This document shows, piece by piece, positions 19,217 to 29,338 of a stretch of DNA of 64,000 bases. The first letter of the stretch is position 1; the number at the start of each line of letters is the position of its first letter. The stretch is from the NCBI GenBank assembly GCA_032716605.1, contig CM064502.1, positions 34,359,075 to 34,423,074 on the forward strand, in the 5' to 3' direction. This DNA comes from Paralithodes platypus. Its lineage: Eukaryota > Arthropoda > Malacostraca > Decapoda > Lithodidae. The position numbers were made by a program, and so were the translations under genes. Under the pieces are notes generated by a model. That model was not told the DNA's origin and searched no databases. It worked only from the letters and a program-made list of their open reading frames with translations.

Positions 19217-19440
19217 CCCTTTATTGTAGTAACTGCACGAGTGAAAACATTTGGTGTTTGTTTGTTTGTGAAAGATTGCTACACAGTTAGAGTAAGGGAC
19301 GATCTAACCTTAATGTATGATCATATTGAATCCATTTTGGTATAATCCTGTGTAGCGGGTGGACCTGTATATCGCAATAATGTGGTAATGTTACAATATT
19401 GTTTCACATTTTATATTCATATATAGTCCACTAATATACA

Positions 19441-19482
19441 AGGTTAGGTTAAGTTAGGTTTTGGTTAGGTTAGGTTAAAGAT
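19441..19482. repeat. Interstitial TTAGG-like run
   Basis: Imperfect (TTAGG)n with AGGTTAGGTTAAGTTAGG and GGTTAGGTTAGGTTAA. Too short for a telomere. Confidence 0.6.
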
Positions 19483-20217
19483 ATTGTTCAATGTTTCTTA
19501 GTAAATAGGCATCTGGAAGAAAGGAACACGTTCAAGAGCACTAATTTTAGCGCCCGGTTGGCGCTACAGCGTTACTGAACGACATTGTGGGCGCATATGG
19601 TCGCTTACGGTTGCTCATTCAGTGCACAGTCTTTGGAGGAGTGACGTCGTGAGGCGCACAGACAATACCTTTTTAGAATTCGTCTTTAGCGCTAGCAGAC
19701 GAATTACTCTTGACCATATGCACATAAAATCAATTAAAAACATCGACTCTTCATATTAGTATGTGTTATTATTTACTTTAAAACATTTATATTAACATTT
19801 CGATCAAAACATTGATACAAATATACAGCTTTATGTATCAATAAGAGGCGTAGAGGATCCGCATGTATTGAAGTGGTGGACGAAAATAACATGAAATTTT
19901 TTATGAACGAATTTACTTTCTTTCAAATATGCTTTATTGTAGAATGTAATAACAAAAATATGGTTAGGCTACTAGTGAATATTAATATGTATTTTAGGCC
20001 AATGAGACGCTATAATTTAATAGCCCAACATGCTTAAGGTCTAATAACTTATGGACATTACAGAATAAATATCCAAGCAGTTGTGTTTAGATGTAAAGAA
20101 CGGTCATTGTCGTTGTTTTGAGCGTCACACGAAGACGCTGATATAAACCATAGAGTACAGATTGGATTGAAAGAAACACACAACATATCGGAAAATAGCG
20201 AGCCGTGCGTTCGAGAG

Positions 20218-20360
20218 ATGGCAGCACGATCGCAAAGGAAAACGGGAGGGTCCCCATTAATTCGTAATAATCCCTACCTTGTACTAATAACGCTATTAAT
20301 TATCAATTCTACGCTATCCAAAGACTCTATAGACATGACAGAGTTAAATAGACATACCCG
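20218..20360 (+). CDS. Possible first coding exon with signal peptide or anchor
   Basis: ATG at 20218 (context GAGAGATGG, purine at -3) opens 47 complete codons ending at a consensus splice donor, CCCG|GTAAGTAG, at 20360/20361. The predicted N-terminus has basic residues (MAARSQRK...RNN), then the hydrophobic stretch PYLVLITLLIINSTLS, and then KDSIDMTELNRHT, the pattern of a secretory signal or type II anchor with a long n-region. The frame is open upstream of the ATG but without another ATG. No later exon was recognised in the window, and the protein family is unknown. It could be a chance ORF; the donor site and signal-like core are the reasons for listing it. Confidence 0.4.
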
Positions 20361-20544
20361 GTAAGTAGAGGCTACTGTAAAGGCCAGATCATCGTGAAAT
20401 TGTCTTAATTATGAGGAGGTTCACAGCCACGTCTTTTCTACCCCCACCATTGTTGTTGTGTATAACTTCATGAATAATTATGTGGGCTTTTGTTCTTAGA
20501 CTCGTCGTACTTGCCATTGTAGAAGATGGGACGTCGTAAGTAAT

Positions 20545-20690
20545 TTAACCCATTCTCTACCGGTGATGCTCTTTTTATCATATTCTTGCAACCAATAGAG
20601 GATTTTATTCAACTTAAATATGGCCTCAAACAATTATCAGGCTTCGAACTATCTCGCGTAACCTTTTTTACTACCACATATCCTTCTTAA
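20545..20690. repeat. MITE family A, truncated by a family B element at TTAA
   Basis: TTAACCCATTCTCTACCGG at the left and a right arm cut at CATATCCTTCTTAA, exactly where a family B copy begins. The remainder of the right arm is missing. Confidence 0.65.
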
Positions 20691-20840
20691 GGGGAGGCAG
20701 ACCGTTTTTCTGGACCCCCTTCTCCCTAATATTTAGCCCCACTAGTTTTGAGATTTTAAGATGCTGGTTCCATTAGTTTGGGAATATTATGACCTTTCAC
20801 CCCATTTCTTTGCCAATATCAGGACCCTTCGTGCCCAGCA
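20687..20840. repeat. MITE family B, 5' portion
   Basis: TTAAGGGGAGGCAGACCGTT, CCCCCTTCTCCCTAATATTT and three further family blocks, ending at CCTTCGTGCCC. The distal half is lost. Confidence 0.65.
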
Positions 20841-20949
20841 CCATAGTCTTGGGTTACCATGGTAAGTCAGTGAAAATAGGTTTTCCTAAACTGAACAAGA
20901 TGCCGAAATACACTTAGCGACTACCAGGCTAAGTGAGGTACCTTTATTA

Positions 20950-21015
20950 GTCTCGTGGTAACGTGTCTGCCTTATAACCCAAGGGTCCCGGCTTCGATTC
21001 CCGCCCTGGGTACAG
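20950..21015 (+). other. Degenerate tRNA-like sequence (possible SINE head)
   Basis: CTCGTGGTAACGTGTCTGCC resembles a shortened box A region and GCTTCGATTCC differs from box B consensus by one base. The cloverleaf cannot be completed. Confidence 0.35.
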
Positions 21016-21703
21016 AGTTTTGGAAGGTTATTTCAGCACCTAATGAGGCTTAGGTGTGTTGGTAAAATTGTCAAGATGGTTGAGAGTAAGGGTGGTATTC
21101 TTAAACAATTGTTTACCTTCGCAGGACCTGATACCGAATGAATGTTGTGGGAGTGAGATTTGTCCACAGAGATTAGATGGATTAGCCTTTATATTTCTAA
21201 GGGTTACGTTATTTTTCACCTTATTTCATCCCTTAACAGCGCCAGTTTAGGAATACCACTATAAGATCGGAGCTCCATAACCCTCCTTGCATGTAAGGTG
21301 TAAAAACCAAATCCTACAACCACCACTAATGAATACCCTATTTCACAATAAAATCAGTACGGACATGTTGTTATGCAAGGCCAAGTGTATGAAGAGGTAA
21401 GCTTGCAGGCATATAATATCAAATAATAATACTGTATTCCTTGGAAATAAACTAAAATAAAAAAGTAAAAATCTCATTGCTCCATTTTCGCCCATTCACA
21501 TACTGTTTCAATAAGTCAGAGTGTTCCTTTCATAATAAATGATAATTTGTTTGCAATACAATACAACTAAGAAAATTAGACTACAAAGAAAATAAAACGT
21601 ATATACCTTACTGTAATTATGAAAATAATAATCATCCATAGAAAACAATATCTAACCATTAATTAAGCATATTTCTGGAAAATTTGAGACTAGAATCTCA
21701 AGC

Positions 21704-22683
21704 TCAAGGGCTTAGACAGTCGTCATTTTGATATATTTTAAAGAGTGAATTAATATAGTGTTCACTGGTTACCCTTGGAGCCAAGTAGCTCAGGGCAAGG
21801 TGGTCACCAAGCGTCAAATGTTTCAATATTAGTTTATCAGCATAATGTGGCAATCCCGCAAAGATTGACTTTTTGGCAGACCACGGAAATATAAATACAA
21901 GCCAGAATACAACCAATACAGTTGTAACTGTTAACGCCAGTACCATATAAGTTATGATGATAACCCATCGCTCACATATTGGGTTCATCATATTATAGCA
22001 ACCATAAACTATTGTTGCTTGACCTATGACGTGATCATCAGGGGTTAATTGGCACCGGGTGAAGGGGGGGAAGGCTGTGGTGATCGGGTCCAAAAGGTCA
22101 TCATAATTCCGCCAAGCGCTGTAATCATTTATAACCAAATCTATTAGTGTCCCATTCGAAAGAAAATACAAAAGAAACATGGATCCTAAACATGAACATA
22201 ATAGTGTTACATGAAGAAGTAGTGATTTGAAATATAGGTTTCTAAAAGTCCCGAGGTTATCCACGAGTGACTCCCCAAACAGATCAGTTATAGATCTATT
22301 TTGTCCATAATAAGCTCTTAGGTGGTTCACCATTAACCTGGAGTCCGTGGAGATGTATTCCACAATAATATTAAACCCAATACGCCACCGGCAATCCACA
22401 TAATGCTTTTGAAGTAATAAGCATTATGGACTATTTTGTTTTTATCATCAAAACCGAAACCTGCAGAAAACTGCTTTTGGGCACAAACCTCCATATGCTG
22501 TTGAGGGATTGGTTCTCCTAGGGAGAGATCCCTACACACCAAGTATTCATCAATGGTGAACATGCTATTGATTATTATTGAGGTAACACAGATAAATACA
22601 ATGATTATATTAGCGAGGTATAGGGCCACAGACCCCAAGGGCGATCTGCCCATAGAACTTCTGAAAATCTCACTTACTCGCAT
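21704..22683 (-). pseudogene. Divergent innexin-like gene with a single frameshift
   Basis: Two overlapping minus-strand frames together form a single-exon, four-transmembrane protein of roughly 340 residues, close to the usual innexin length of 360-400. First frame (22683-22333): a membrane segment LYLANIIIVFICVTSIIIN, then the first extracellular loop with Cys in LVCRDLS and MEVCAQKQF. Second frame (22399-21704): TM2/TM3 region, then the second extracellular loop FPPFTRCQLTPDD...GCYNMMNPICERW, TM4, and the C-terminal LTLGDHLALSYLAPRVTSEH that matches the innexin 'LGDWFLLYQLGKNLDP' signature. The change of frame lies at about 22340-22360, near LILLWN/VEYIST. The coding content is otherwise clean, so either a recent pseudogene or a base-calling indel. 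If functional it would make gap junctions or hemichannels in the plasma membrane. No introns are visible. Confidence 0.7.
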
Positions 22684-23203
22684 CTTTACTTAATTATTTA
22701 GTACTGGAATAAATTGTATTAATGTTGTCAATGATGTAGCCCCAAGTAAATGATAGACGAGGCTACTAATACAACAGTACACTTTCACTACGTCACTGAA
22801 CAAGTTGTCACCACGATCGACTGTTAAACAATAAAGTAACACAGCGTCAACATGAGATATCAATTAAGGTCATAATATATACATCAATGTCTAATTCTTT
22901 AAGTAACGTTTTTGCACAAAACAAATATTGTAAACTACTTGTATATTTGAGTTTCAATCATTTGTATTGTTTATAAGTGATTTTAAACGGCTATAATTAA
23001 ACAAATAAGAAAAGAAATTAAATATGTTCTTTATTACATAATTGTTACCCATATAAATTCATTTTCTCTCTTAAGAATATGTAAGAGAAAATGGATATAT
23101 TAGCAATAACTAATATATTATATAACCCGCAAGAACCCCCACAGTACGCCAACATAATTATAAACAACACATTTATTCACTCAAATGTACACTTATTCTT
23201 CAT

Positions 23204-23253
<50 letters not shown>

Positions 23254-23310
23254 ATAAATAAATTATAAAACAAACACAAACTATAATCCCTGGCTAACAA
23301 TGATAATAAT
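22684..23310. other. Non-coding, with (AT)n microsatellite
   Basis: No gene. About 22 AT units at 23207-23243. Upstream flank of the innexin-like gene; no convincing TATA or initiator was identified. Confidence 0.5.
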
Positions 23311-23509
23311 TTAACGTCCTTTTCATTTTACTCTGGCAACTATTAGATGATTTTTATTAAGCTTAGGAAGGACATCTAACTACTAAAACGCTACAAACTA
23401 TCTCACTTAATTCTTTTTAGCTGCCACAGATCCTTCCAAAGCTGAATCAAATCATCTAATAGTTGCCAGAATATAATGCAAAGGACGTCACCGGTACAGT
23501 ATGGGATAA
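23311..23509. repeat. MITE family A, near-complete palindrome
   Basis: TTAACGTCCTTTTCATTTTA and TCTGGCAACTATTAGATGAT at the left pair with ATCATCTAATAGTTGCCAGA and AATGCAAAGGACGTCACCGG at the right. The right TTAA is not preserved. Confidence 0.75.
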
Positions 23510-23560
23510 TAATAGTAATAGTAATAATAATAATAATAATAATATAATAATTATAATAAT
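23510..23560. repeat. (AAT)n microsatellite
   Basis: Runs of AATAAT interrupted by AGT and TT steps, directly after the family A element. Confidence 0.7.
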
Positions 23561-23871
23561 AATATTTATTCAGTTAGCAATTTACAGAGTTGGTACCACA
23601 TAGTATGTTACAAATATGACATGTACCAGCCTTGCATAATTCCAACTAAGGATAGCCCAATAAGGCCGTTAGGCGTATTTCCATTGGGGTCCTTGTGGGA
23701 TTAGGTTAGCTGGGGAAAATGGGGAGGATAAAGAAATAGATACTTTAGAGAAAGTATTTCTAAGGGGTTATTTTAAGATACCTTACATCCTATAGTAAAT
23801 ATCAGTAATCCGTAATCAGTAATAATTTCAGTTTGGTTTGTCTATCTCTTATGTCGCATTTAGTAGTAGAC

Positions 23872-23925
23872 ATAAGGAAGTTGGAGCTGTAGGTTAAAGA
23901 ACGAAACTGGCAAGTGGTCAATTAA
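23872..23925. repeat. MITE family D, right-end fragment
   Basis: CATAAGGAAGTTGGAGCTGT, then CGAAACTGGCAAGTGGTCAA, matches the termini of the family D copy at 9996-10225 with most of the interior deleted. Confidence 0.6.
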
Positions 23926-23987
23926 ACTCACAGTTACACTCACACATATACATCCCTTTAGTTACAACGTTATCCAGAGTGTTGGAG

Positions 23988-24309
23988 CTATACCCTGTTC
24001 CAAATAGCTAGTCCAGATATTGTGAGCCCTAACCTCTGTAACTCAAAACGGGCTAGAACACATGGGCTGTAAATGTCCACACCTATTCCCTGGCTGACTT
24101 TTCTCAAATGGTAGATAATTTGATTAGCTAAATTACTCTAGTCCTTTGGATTTTTTGTTTTTCCCCAGGCTGTTTGACCGAACAGCCCCAAGGTCCTGAG
24201 CAAGGCCAAGGCCACAACCGAGCATCCCCACAGAATACTCCCTCCCGTTTGCGAGTTATAGAGGTTAGTGTACAAGAGGTCGGACCTACTTACTTGAAAC
24301 AGGGTATAG
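23988..24309. repeat. MITE family H with an embedded (AAC)-retroposon fragment
   Basis: CTATACCCTGTTCCAAAT at the left and GAAACAGGGTATAG at the right are inverted. Inner arms TAACCTCTGTAACTCAAAAC and CGTTTGCGAGTTATAGAGGT also pair. Between them, 24165-24245 matches the 3' part of the retroposon at 28281-28805 (CGAACAGCCCCAAGG...GAGCAAGGCCAAGGCC). Another family H fragment is at 51622-51755. Confidence 0.65.
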
Positions 24310-24363
24310 TACTAAGGGCGCAAGAAAGAATAAACCAAAATCCTTGCTTGGATATAAGCATAT

Positions 24364-24668
24364 TAACCCCTTCAGGATTATGATGTGTTTTGACAGTTTA
24401 GTCTGGCTATTATGCATTTTTTTTATTTAGATTAGGAACAGTATATGGCAGTCAGAGGGTTAATTGAGACAGTCTTTATCCCTTTTATTCCCACAGATCC
24501 ACCCTAAGCTGTATAAAATCGTCTAATGATATCCAGAATAAACGGTTTTATTTAGATTAGGATGGGCATGTGGAAATAAGAGTTAATTGTGAGTCTTTGT
24601 GCTTTTTATTCCCAAAGATCCTTCCTAAGTTGTATACAATCTTCTAATGATAGCCAGAATTAACACTT
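24364..24668. repeat. MITE family A with internal duplication
   Basis: Starts TTAACCCCTTCAGGATTATG. Two successive copies of the right-arm block (CTGTATAAAATCGTCTAATG and TTGTATACAATCTTCTAATG, each followed by ATAGCCAGAAT-like sequence) indicate partial tandem duplication of about 120 bases. Confidence 0.65.
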
Positions 24669-24689
24669 ATTTTTTATCTCTCGTACACA

Positions 24690-24782
24690 CCCAGAGAGAG
24701 CGACAGAGAGAGAGAGATCCTTCTATTCTTTAATGTGTGTATGCCATCTCTCATATACACACACACACAAACACACACACGA
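24690..24782. repeat. (GA)n and (CA)n microsatellites
   Basis: GAGAGAGCGACAGAGAGAGAGAG near 24696, then ACACACACACAAACACACAC near 24758. Confidence 0.8.
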
Positions 24783-25010
24783 GAATTTTGTTTTCTGGAC
24801 TCCCTTCTCCCTCATGTTTAGCACCATTAGTTTTACATTTTAAGACGTTCGTCCCATTAGTTTTTCGATGTTAAGACTTTCAACCCATTTTGTTTTGTAT
24901 CAATATCGAGACCTTTCATGCCCCCGGTAGGTGTCGTTTTTTTCCTGGCGAGCGATAGTGAACCTGTGATCTAGGAGAAATTGACCTTCGGCCGGGATAT
25001 GTACTATTAT
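24783..25010. repeat. MITE family B fragment
   Basis: CCCTTCTCCCTCATGTTTAG, three spaced 'TTTTAAGACG' type blocks, TCCTGGCGAGCGATAGTGA and the degraded core GACCTTCGGCCGGG. Ends are lost. Confidence 0.65.
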
Positions 25011-25151
25011 ACCAGGTTTTTACTGGGGTTGTATTGACTTTATAGATAGGTTCTTACTTGATTGGAGAAGATGAGAGCACACAAGAACACAAACACAAAA
25101 GGTAATAGAGGATAATATAACACAGAGTACAAACAGGTTATTCTTAAAATA

Positions 25152-25498
25152 ATGGAAAAACATCTCACCCAGCATTCATCACCACCAAGCACTTTTCCTC
25201 CTCTGCCCACCACACCTCCGAGCCACAAGGAAACAATCCCCCGTCCACCAAGATGTGCCCGAGTCGCTGCCATTGAGATGACACGTTCTCCAACACCATG
25301 GAAAAATCTATTCATCACCATAAACAATCCCGAAGCCCAAAAGAATAAGAAAAGTGGAAAGGAAAGGCGGCACAAGAAAAGGCACCATAAACACCATAAG
25401 TCCAGGCGCTATTCTACCCCACAGCTACATCACCGACATGACCGAGAGGCCGAGAAGGACTACTCCAAGCACCACCAGAAGTCCCCCTCACACCCGTG
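25152..25498 (+). CDS. Basic, His/Lys-rich ORF truncated by an LTR
   Basis: Open frame from ATG at 25152 up to the gypsy LTR at 25499. The encoded chain is Pro/Ser/Thr-rich at first (PPSTFPPLPTTPPS), then highly basic (KKSGKERRHKKRHHKHHKSR). No domain is recognised. The reading continues 40 bases into the LTR, so the true end is lost. It may be part of a host exon interrupted by the retrotransposon, or simply composition-driven. The opposite strand is also open, which weakens the case. Confidence 0.25.
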
Positions 25499-26360
25499 TG
25501 TGACGTCTACCAGCGTTGGCAGAATCGCCTCTCGTTAGCCACTAGCGCTCGCCAGGGACATCAAAATGGGCTACAGTTATCAGAGAATGTTGTTCTTTCT
25601 TTCCTAGTAATCGCATTGTCACAGACAGTCCAGTGGTGGTCTTTGTTTCCGTCTGTGACAACGGGGTATATTTTATATCAAAAGTAGTGATGATAGTACC
25701 AGTGGGAATGAGAGAGACTTTCAGAGCGAGATAGTAGTGAGAGTCTGTAGGTGCGGGACCATCGCTGCCCTTCGCTCGCTATTGGCCGGCGTGTCTGGCT
25801 GTGTCACGTGACACCTGCTGTCTTGTGACGTCTCGGCCTGTGATTGGCTGACCATCGCGCCTTTGCGGGCTCCTGTGTAACTAACCTCCTACACGATGGT
25901 CCCCAGGAGCTGTCCTCGTCAGGACAGGCTTGGCGCGCGTGCTTCTAACATCCCTTTGCATATTCTCTCCCGATCACCACCTTTATCACTGTTTCTCTCT
26001 TTGAACTTCTTCTTTTCCATTACTTCTCGCCTTTTTTCAATTACTTGTCCCCTTGGGTTCTGCATACGGTTTCCATAGCCAGCCCATTGTATTGCATGCG
26101 CCGTCCTCAGAGATATTTACATGTACTTAGAATAGGTTTGAGGGTTCTTAGTTAGTATAGGTTACGAACTCTGTGTGTCTCCATTATTGATTTAGTGTTT
26201 CTTCTCTTTTATTTAATGCTAGACTGGGATAAGGTAACTATAGTCGTTGTCTTCGATGTATGTACGGTTTGCTTATACCTACACGACTTCGACCGGTCCT
26301 GTGGTAGCCTGTGTTGTCTTTTCGGTTGCGTCCCTTGCGAGTGCAGCTTTGTGTTGACTG
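25499..26360 (+). repeat. Gypsy 5' LTR (3'-truncated)
   Basis: Matches 29339-30203 over about 860 bases with a few percent difference. Contains the 12-base palindrome TGTCACGTGACA at 25802-25813 (E-box core CACGTG), also present in the 3' LTR, a likely transcription-factor site. Confidence 0.8.
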
Positions 26361-27030
26361 CGTGAGTTGGGCTGGTTGCAAGCATGGGTTGAAGTTGTTG
26401 CGTGATACAGGTGCATCCCAGACTCTGATGAAAAACTTTACAGGCCAACCTATAAACACGGCACTGGTAGTTGTGGTGCAGGGTATTAATGCTACATGGT
26501 CATACATGTTGGTTCGAGTGGAGCGGGAGGTTGATGGTGTGACATGAGATAGATGTTGGAATCGTAGAGAAACTGCCAGTAGAGGGCGTCGACCTTCTTC
26601 TTGGCAACGACTTTGCGGTGCCTACTTCTGAGGTTCCACCCTTAGTCGTTGCCGAGAGGGCGGCCGACGTGAGTAGGGAGGGGCAGGAGTTGGTCGAGAG
26701 GTGTCAATTACAGCAGATGGCGTGTGTTGACACCCAATCTCGTGCATCTAAGGTGTCACAGCCTATTCCTCAGTCTCTAGACCAGCGGAGGAACGGTCGG
26801 AAGGAGAAAGCTAAAGTTGGGAGAAGTTTTGTGAGTTTTGATCCAGCGGCTCTTCTTGGCGGCTCAGTATTAGCACCAACGTTTAGGTCCGGAGTGGCCC
26901 CAGAACCTGTCACACTTGGTGAGGAGGTAGGGCGTGAGAAAATTCCGAGACAGCAAGTTGAAGTCGAGGACGGTGAAGCATGTCATATGAACCTGTTAGA
27001 GTTTGTGAGGCAGCCTAAATGAGCCACACC
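26361..27030 (+). pseudogene. Gypsy aspartic protease, broken
   Basis: Frame with LLRDTGASQTLMKN (catalytic DTGA) at about 26398-26440, then a frame change near 26547, and VEGVDLLLGNDFAVPTSEVP at about 26576-26635, the 'LLGND' segment typical of Ty3/gypsy proteases. The following hydrophilic chain up to 27020 is the spacer between protease and RT. The frame change disables it. Confidence 0.75.
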
Positions 27031-27071
27031 TGAGCAGCCTACTGTCCCTGTGTTAGTCTGCAGCAGCCAAG

Positions 27072-27965
27072 GTGGAGAAGGAGAGGGGGGCTGTGGGGCA
27101 CAGGTGGAGGAGAGTTGGGATTGTCATGTCTCGGTGGAGCAGTGGGCGGGGGGACACGATCCAGGTGGCTGTGGAAGCGCTAGAGCACCTGCCTGAGCAG
27201 CAGTGTGCAGCGCTCCAGCACCTGCTCGGTTCATACCCCACTGTTTGTGCCGAGCACCAAGGCCTCACAACTCTTGCGGTGCACGAGGTTCCGCTGACAG
27301 GTCACTTGAGTGTGAGTAGACCGTTGGCCTCGTTGTTTCAGTGGTTCAAGGTGGGCGATGAGGCTTTGGCATGGTTGTCAGGTCATGGTCGACCCATGGC
27401 TGTTAAGGGTAGTGGTCAGAATCAGGACATTGAGCAGATTGGTGAGGTTGGCTGTGGAGTGGATGTGCCCGGTCATTGCATAGCCTCCCAAGGCTGCCCT
27501 AGTATTATGCAACAGCCCTACCATAGACCGACTGTATCTGGCTATGTCGCTGAAGGCGGTGATGCTGCACAGGCAGATGTAGTCGCAAGGAATGCGGGGG
27601 TGCGCATGTACGGTATCGGCGGGGAAGCCTTAGCAATTATGAACTGTGGGAGTGACTGCACAGGTGGAACAGATTGTCACTCTCATGACCTGGCTGTTCT
27701 AGGGACAAAGGTGGAGAAGGATGGAGGCTATATTGTAGAAACTGTGGTCTCGGCTGGGTTGTGGGAGGGCAATGAGCATGTTGTTCGTCGAGATAAGTTG
27801 CAACCTCTTGTTCCTAAGCGTCAAGAGAAGTTGTTTACTAGGCTGTGGCAGTACATCCGCATGTTTGTTCATTCTCCAGGCCTGATGTACGGGGTAGAAT
27901 TCGACATAGAGGCTGGAGACAGTGCAAGACTCAAAGTGGCTCCCTACCGTATAAATCCTGCTTGA
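27072..27965 (+). pseudogene. Gypsy linker region, rearranged
   Basis: One open frame of 297 codons. Early residues LEHLPEQQCAALQHLLGSYP and LTTLAVHEVPLTG match the 'LL..YP.VF...PG.T....H.I.L' linker that precedes gypsy RT. A second linker-like segment, LMYGVEFDIEAGDSARLKVA with PYRINPA, occurs at the end. Between them FKVGDEALAWLSGHGRPM resembles the integrase C-terminal 'F.VGD.VL...P' motif, which is out of the normal order. Either two related elements recombined or the interior was shuffled. Confidence 0.55.
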
Positions 27966-28280
27966 CAGCCTGTTGTGAAAGCAGAGCCGAACCACATGTC
28001 GATAAACGGTCTGGGGGTTAAGGGATATCGTGAGTGGTCGTTGCCTGTAACTTTGCAGCCTGTGTTAAGTGGCAAGATCAGTGTGTGTGTTGATTGCAAG
28101 AGTGTTGGTGCATTATCCCTGACAGACGCCTATACCTTATCCAGAGTTGACGATCCCATAGACCGCATCGGGGCTGCATTGCTTATCACGAAGGTAGAAC
28201 TAGTGAAAGGTTTTTGGCAGGTCCCGTTGCCAGAGAGAGCGAAGAGAAGTGCCAGTCTTGTGATGAACTGGCACTGTGAT
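27966..28280 (+). pseudogene. Gypsy reverse transcriptase, N-terminal half only
   Basis: After a stop at 27963, the RT reads GYREWSLPVTLQPVLSGKI, VCVDCKSVGALSLTDAYTLS, RVDDPIDRIG and ITKVELVKGFWQVPLPERAK. These are RT blocks 1-3, with the first catalytic Asp changed to Glu (KVELVKG against the usual KVDLVKG). The YADD/YVDD block is absent because sequence is interrupted by the retroposon at 28281. Confidence 0.75.
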
Positions 28281-28805
28281 GGTGGGTGCCCAACCCCGAA
28301 AGGGGTTGAAATAGGGGAGCTATGCCCCCGCCAAAGGCGGCTTTCTAGGGCCTTTCCTAGCTGATGCTGAGAGGATTGGGTTCTAGTCATGTGGTGATGG
28401 GCTGGTGTATCAGAGTGAGAACTGAGCAATCTCTGCCATAACCATAGCTTACTCTGACTGTTCCTTTTACTTATATATTTTCTAGATCTCAAGTGACGGC
28501 GTCTCTAACGTGGATTGACCTCCCAATCTACCAAGATTGGAAGCCAAAGCGTCACATTTTTCCTTTGCCCCTCAACTTTCTCTTCATAATTGCTGAGGGG
28601 CACATGCCCTGGGTGGGGCTTTGGTTTCCCGGGCGTTTCCGCACCCTCCTCAGCTCCCCGCCATGGAGTGGCTTCGGTCACCCAGGCTTTATTGTGGTCG
28701 GCAGGGAGGGTTCTGTGGGGTCGCTCGGTTATGGCCTTCGCCTTGCTCGGGGCCTTGGGGCTGTTCGGCCAGGCAGCTTGGGGAACAACAACAACAACAA
28801 CAACT
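28281..28805 (+). mobile_element. (AAC)n-tailed retroposon, copy inside gypsy RT
   Basis: About 525 bases ending in (AAC)6. Nearly identical, in opposite orientation, to 56099-56620. Flanked by AACTGGCA and AACTGGGCA, a plausible imperfect target duplication. The 3' ~100 bases (LWGRS..ALGLFGQAAWG reading, then the tail) resemble the end of the LINE at 52441-57860. It has no ORF of its own, so it is either a SINE or a 5'-truncated LINE relative. Confidence 0.75.
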
Positions 28806-29338
28806 GGGCAGTTTATCAGTGCCAGGTGTTGTTTTGCTGCCGAAACACAAGTTGGATGTGTGGCATGTTAAGGGCGCTGATAATGTTGTGGCTGATTGTT
28901 TGTCACGGGAGGGCTTCAAGGAACACCCTCGCCGTTCAGTCAGTGTGTGATTGAGAGTTGAGAAAAAACCAGGCTTGCCCCTGTAGAGCAGCCGTCAAAA
29001 ACAACATTTAAAATTAAATAAAAAATCACATAAAAACTCTTTCTTTTGATAGTTTATTGTAAATTGCCAATGTTATAGCTAAAGTCCTAAGTTGAACCTG
29101 TCTTTCACTTAGTAGGCTGGGCTCTGTGAAGCTCGCTCAGGGAGCATAGCAGGCTATATTATACTATTGTGTTGGGGAGGGGTTGTAAGATGTTCTTTAT
29201 GCTATATGTTGTTTTATTTAAGATTGAGCATTGCATTTCATTTCTGGTGGAGTGGCTAGGTGTGGCGGGTCTTGTCGGCATTCTGCCTTGTCAGATATGG
29301 TGCTCGCCTAATGTTGAGCGTCCCATATCTTGGCGGGG
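28806..29338 (+). pseudogene. Gypsy RNase H remnant and 3' internal region
   Basis: LDVWHVKGADNVVADCLSR at about 28850-28910 is the RNase H C-terminal motif of gypsy elements (HIKG.DNVVAD.LSR). The remainder to 29338 is non-coding, with a G-rich stretch (CTTGGCGGGG) right before the 3' LTR acting as a possible polypurine-like primer. Integrase is absent. Confidence 0.65.

Noticed and set aside
18377..19482. True telomere or subtelomere
   Set aside because: TTAGG runs are only 3-4 units, in both orientations and inside foldback elements.
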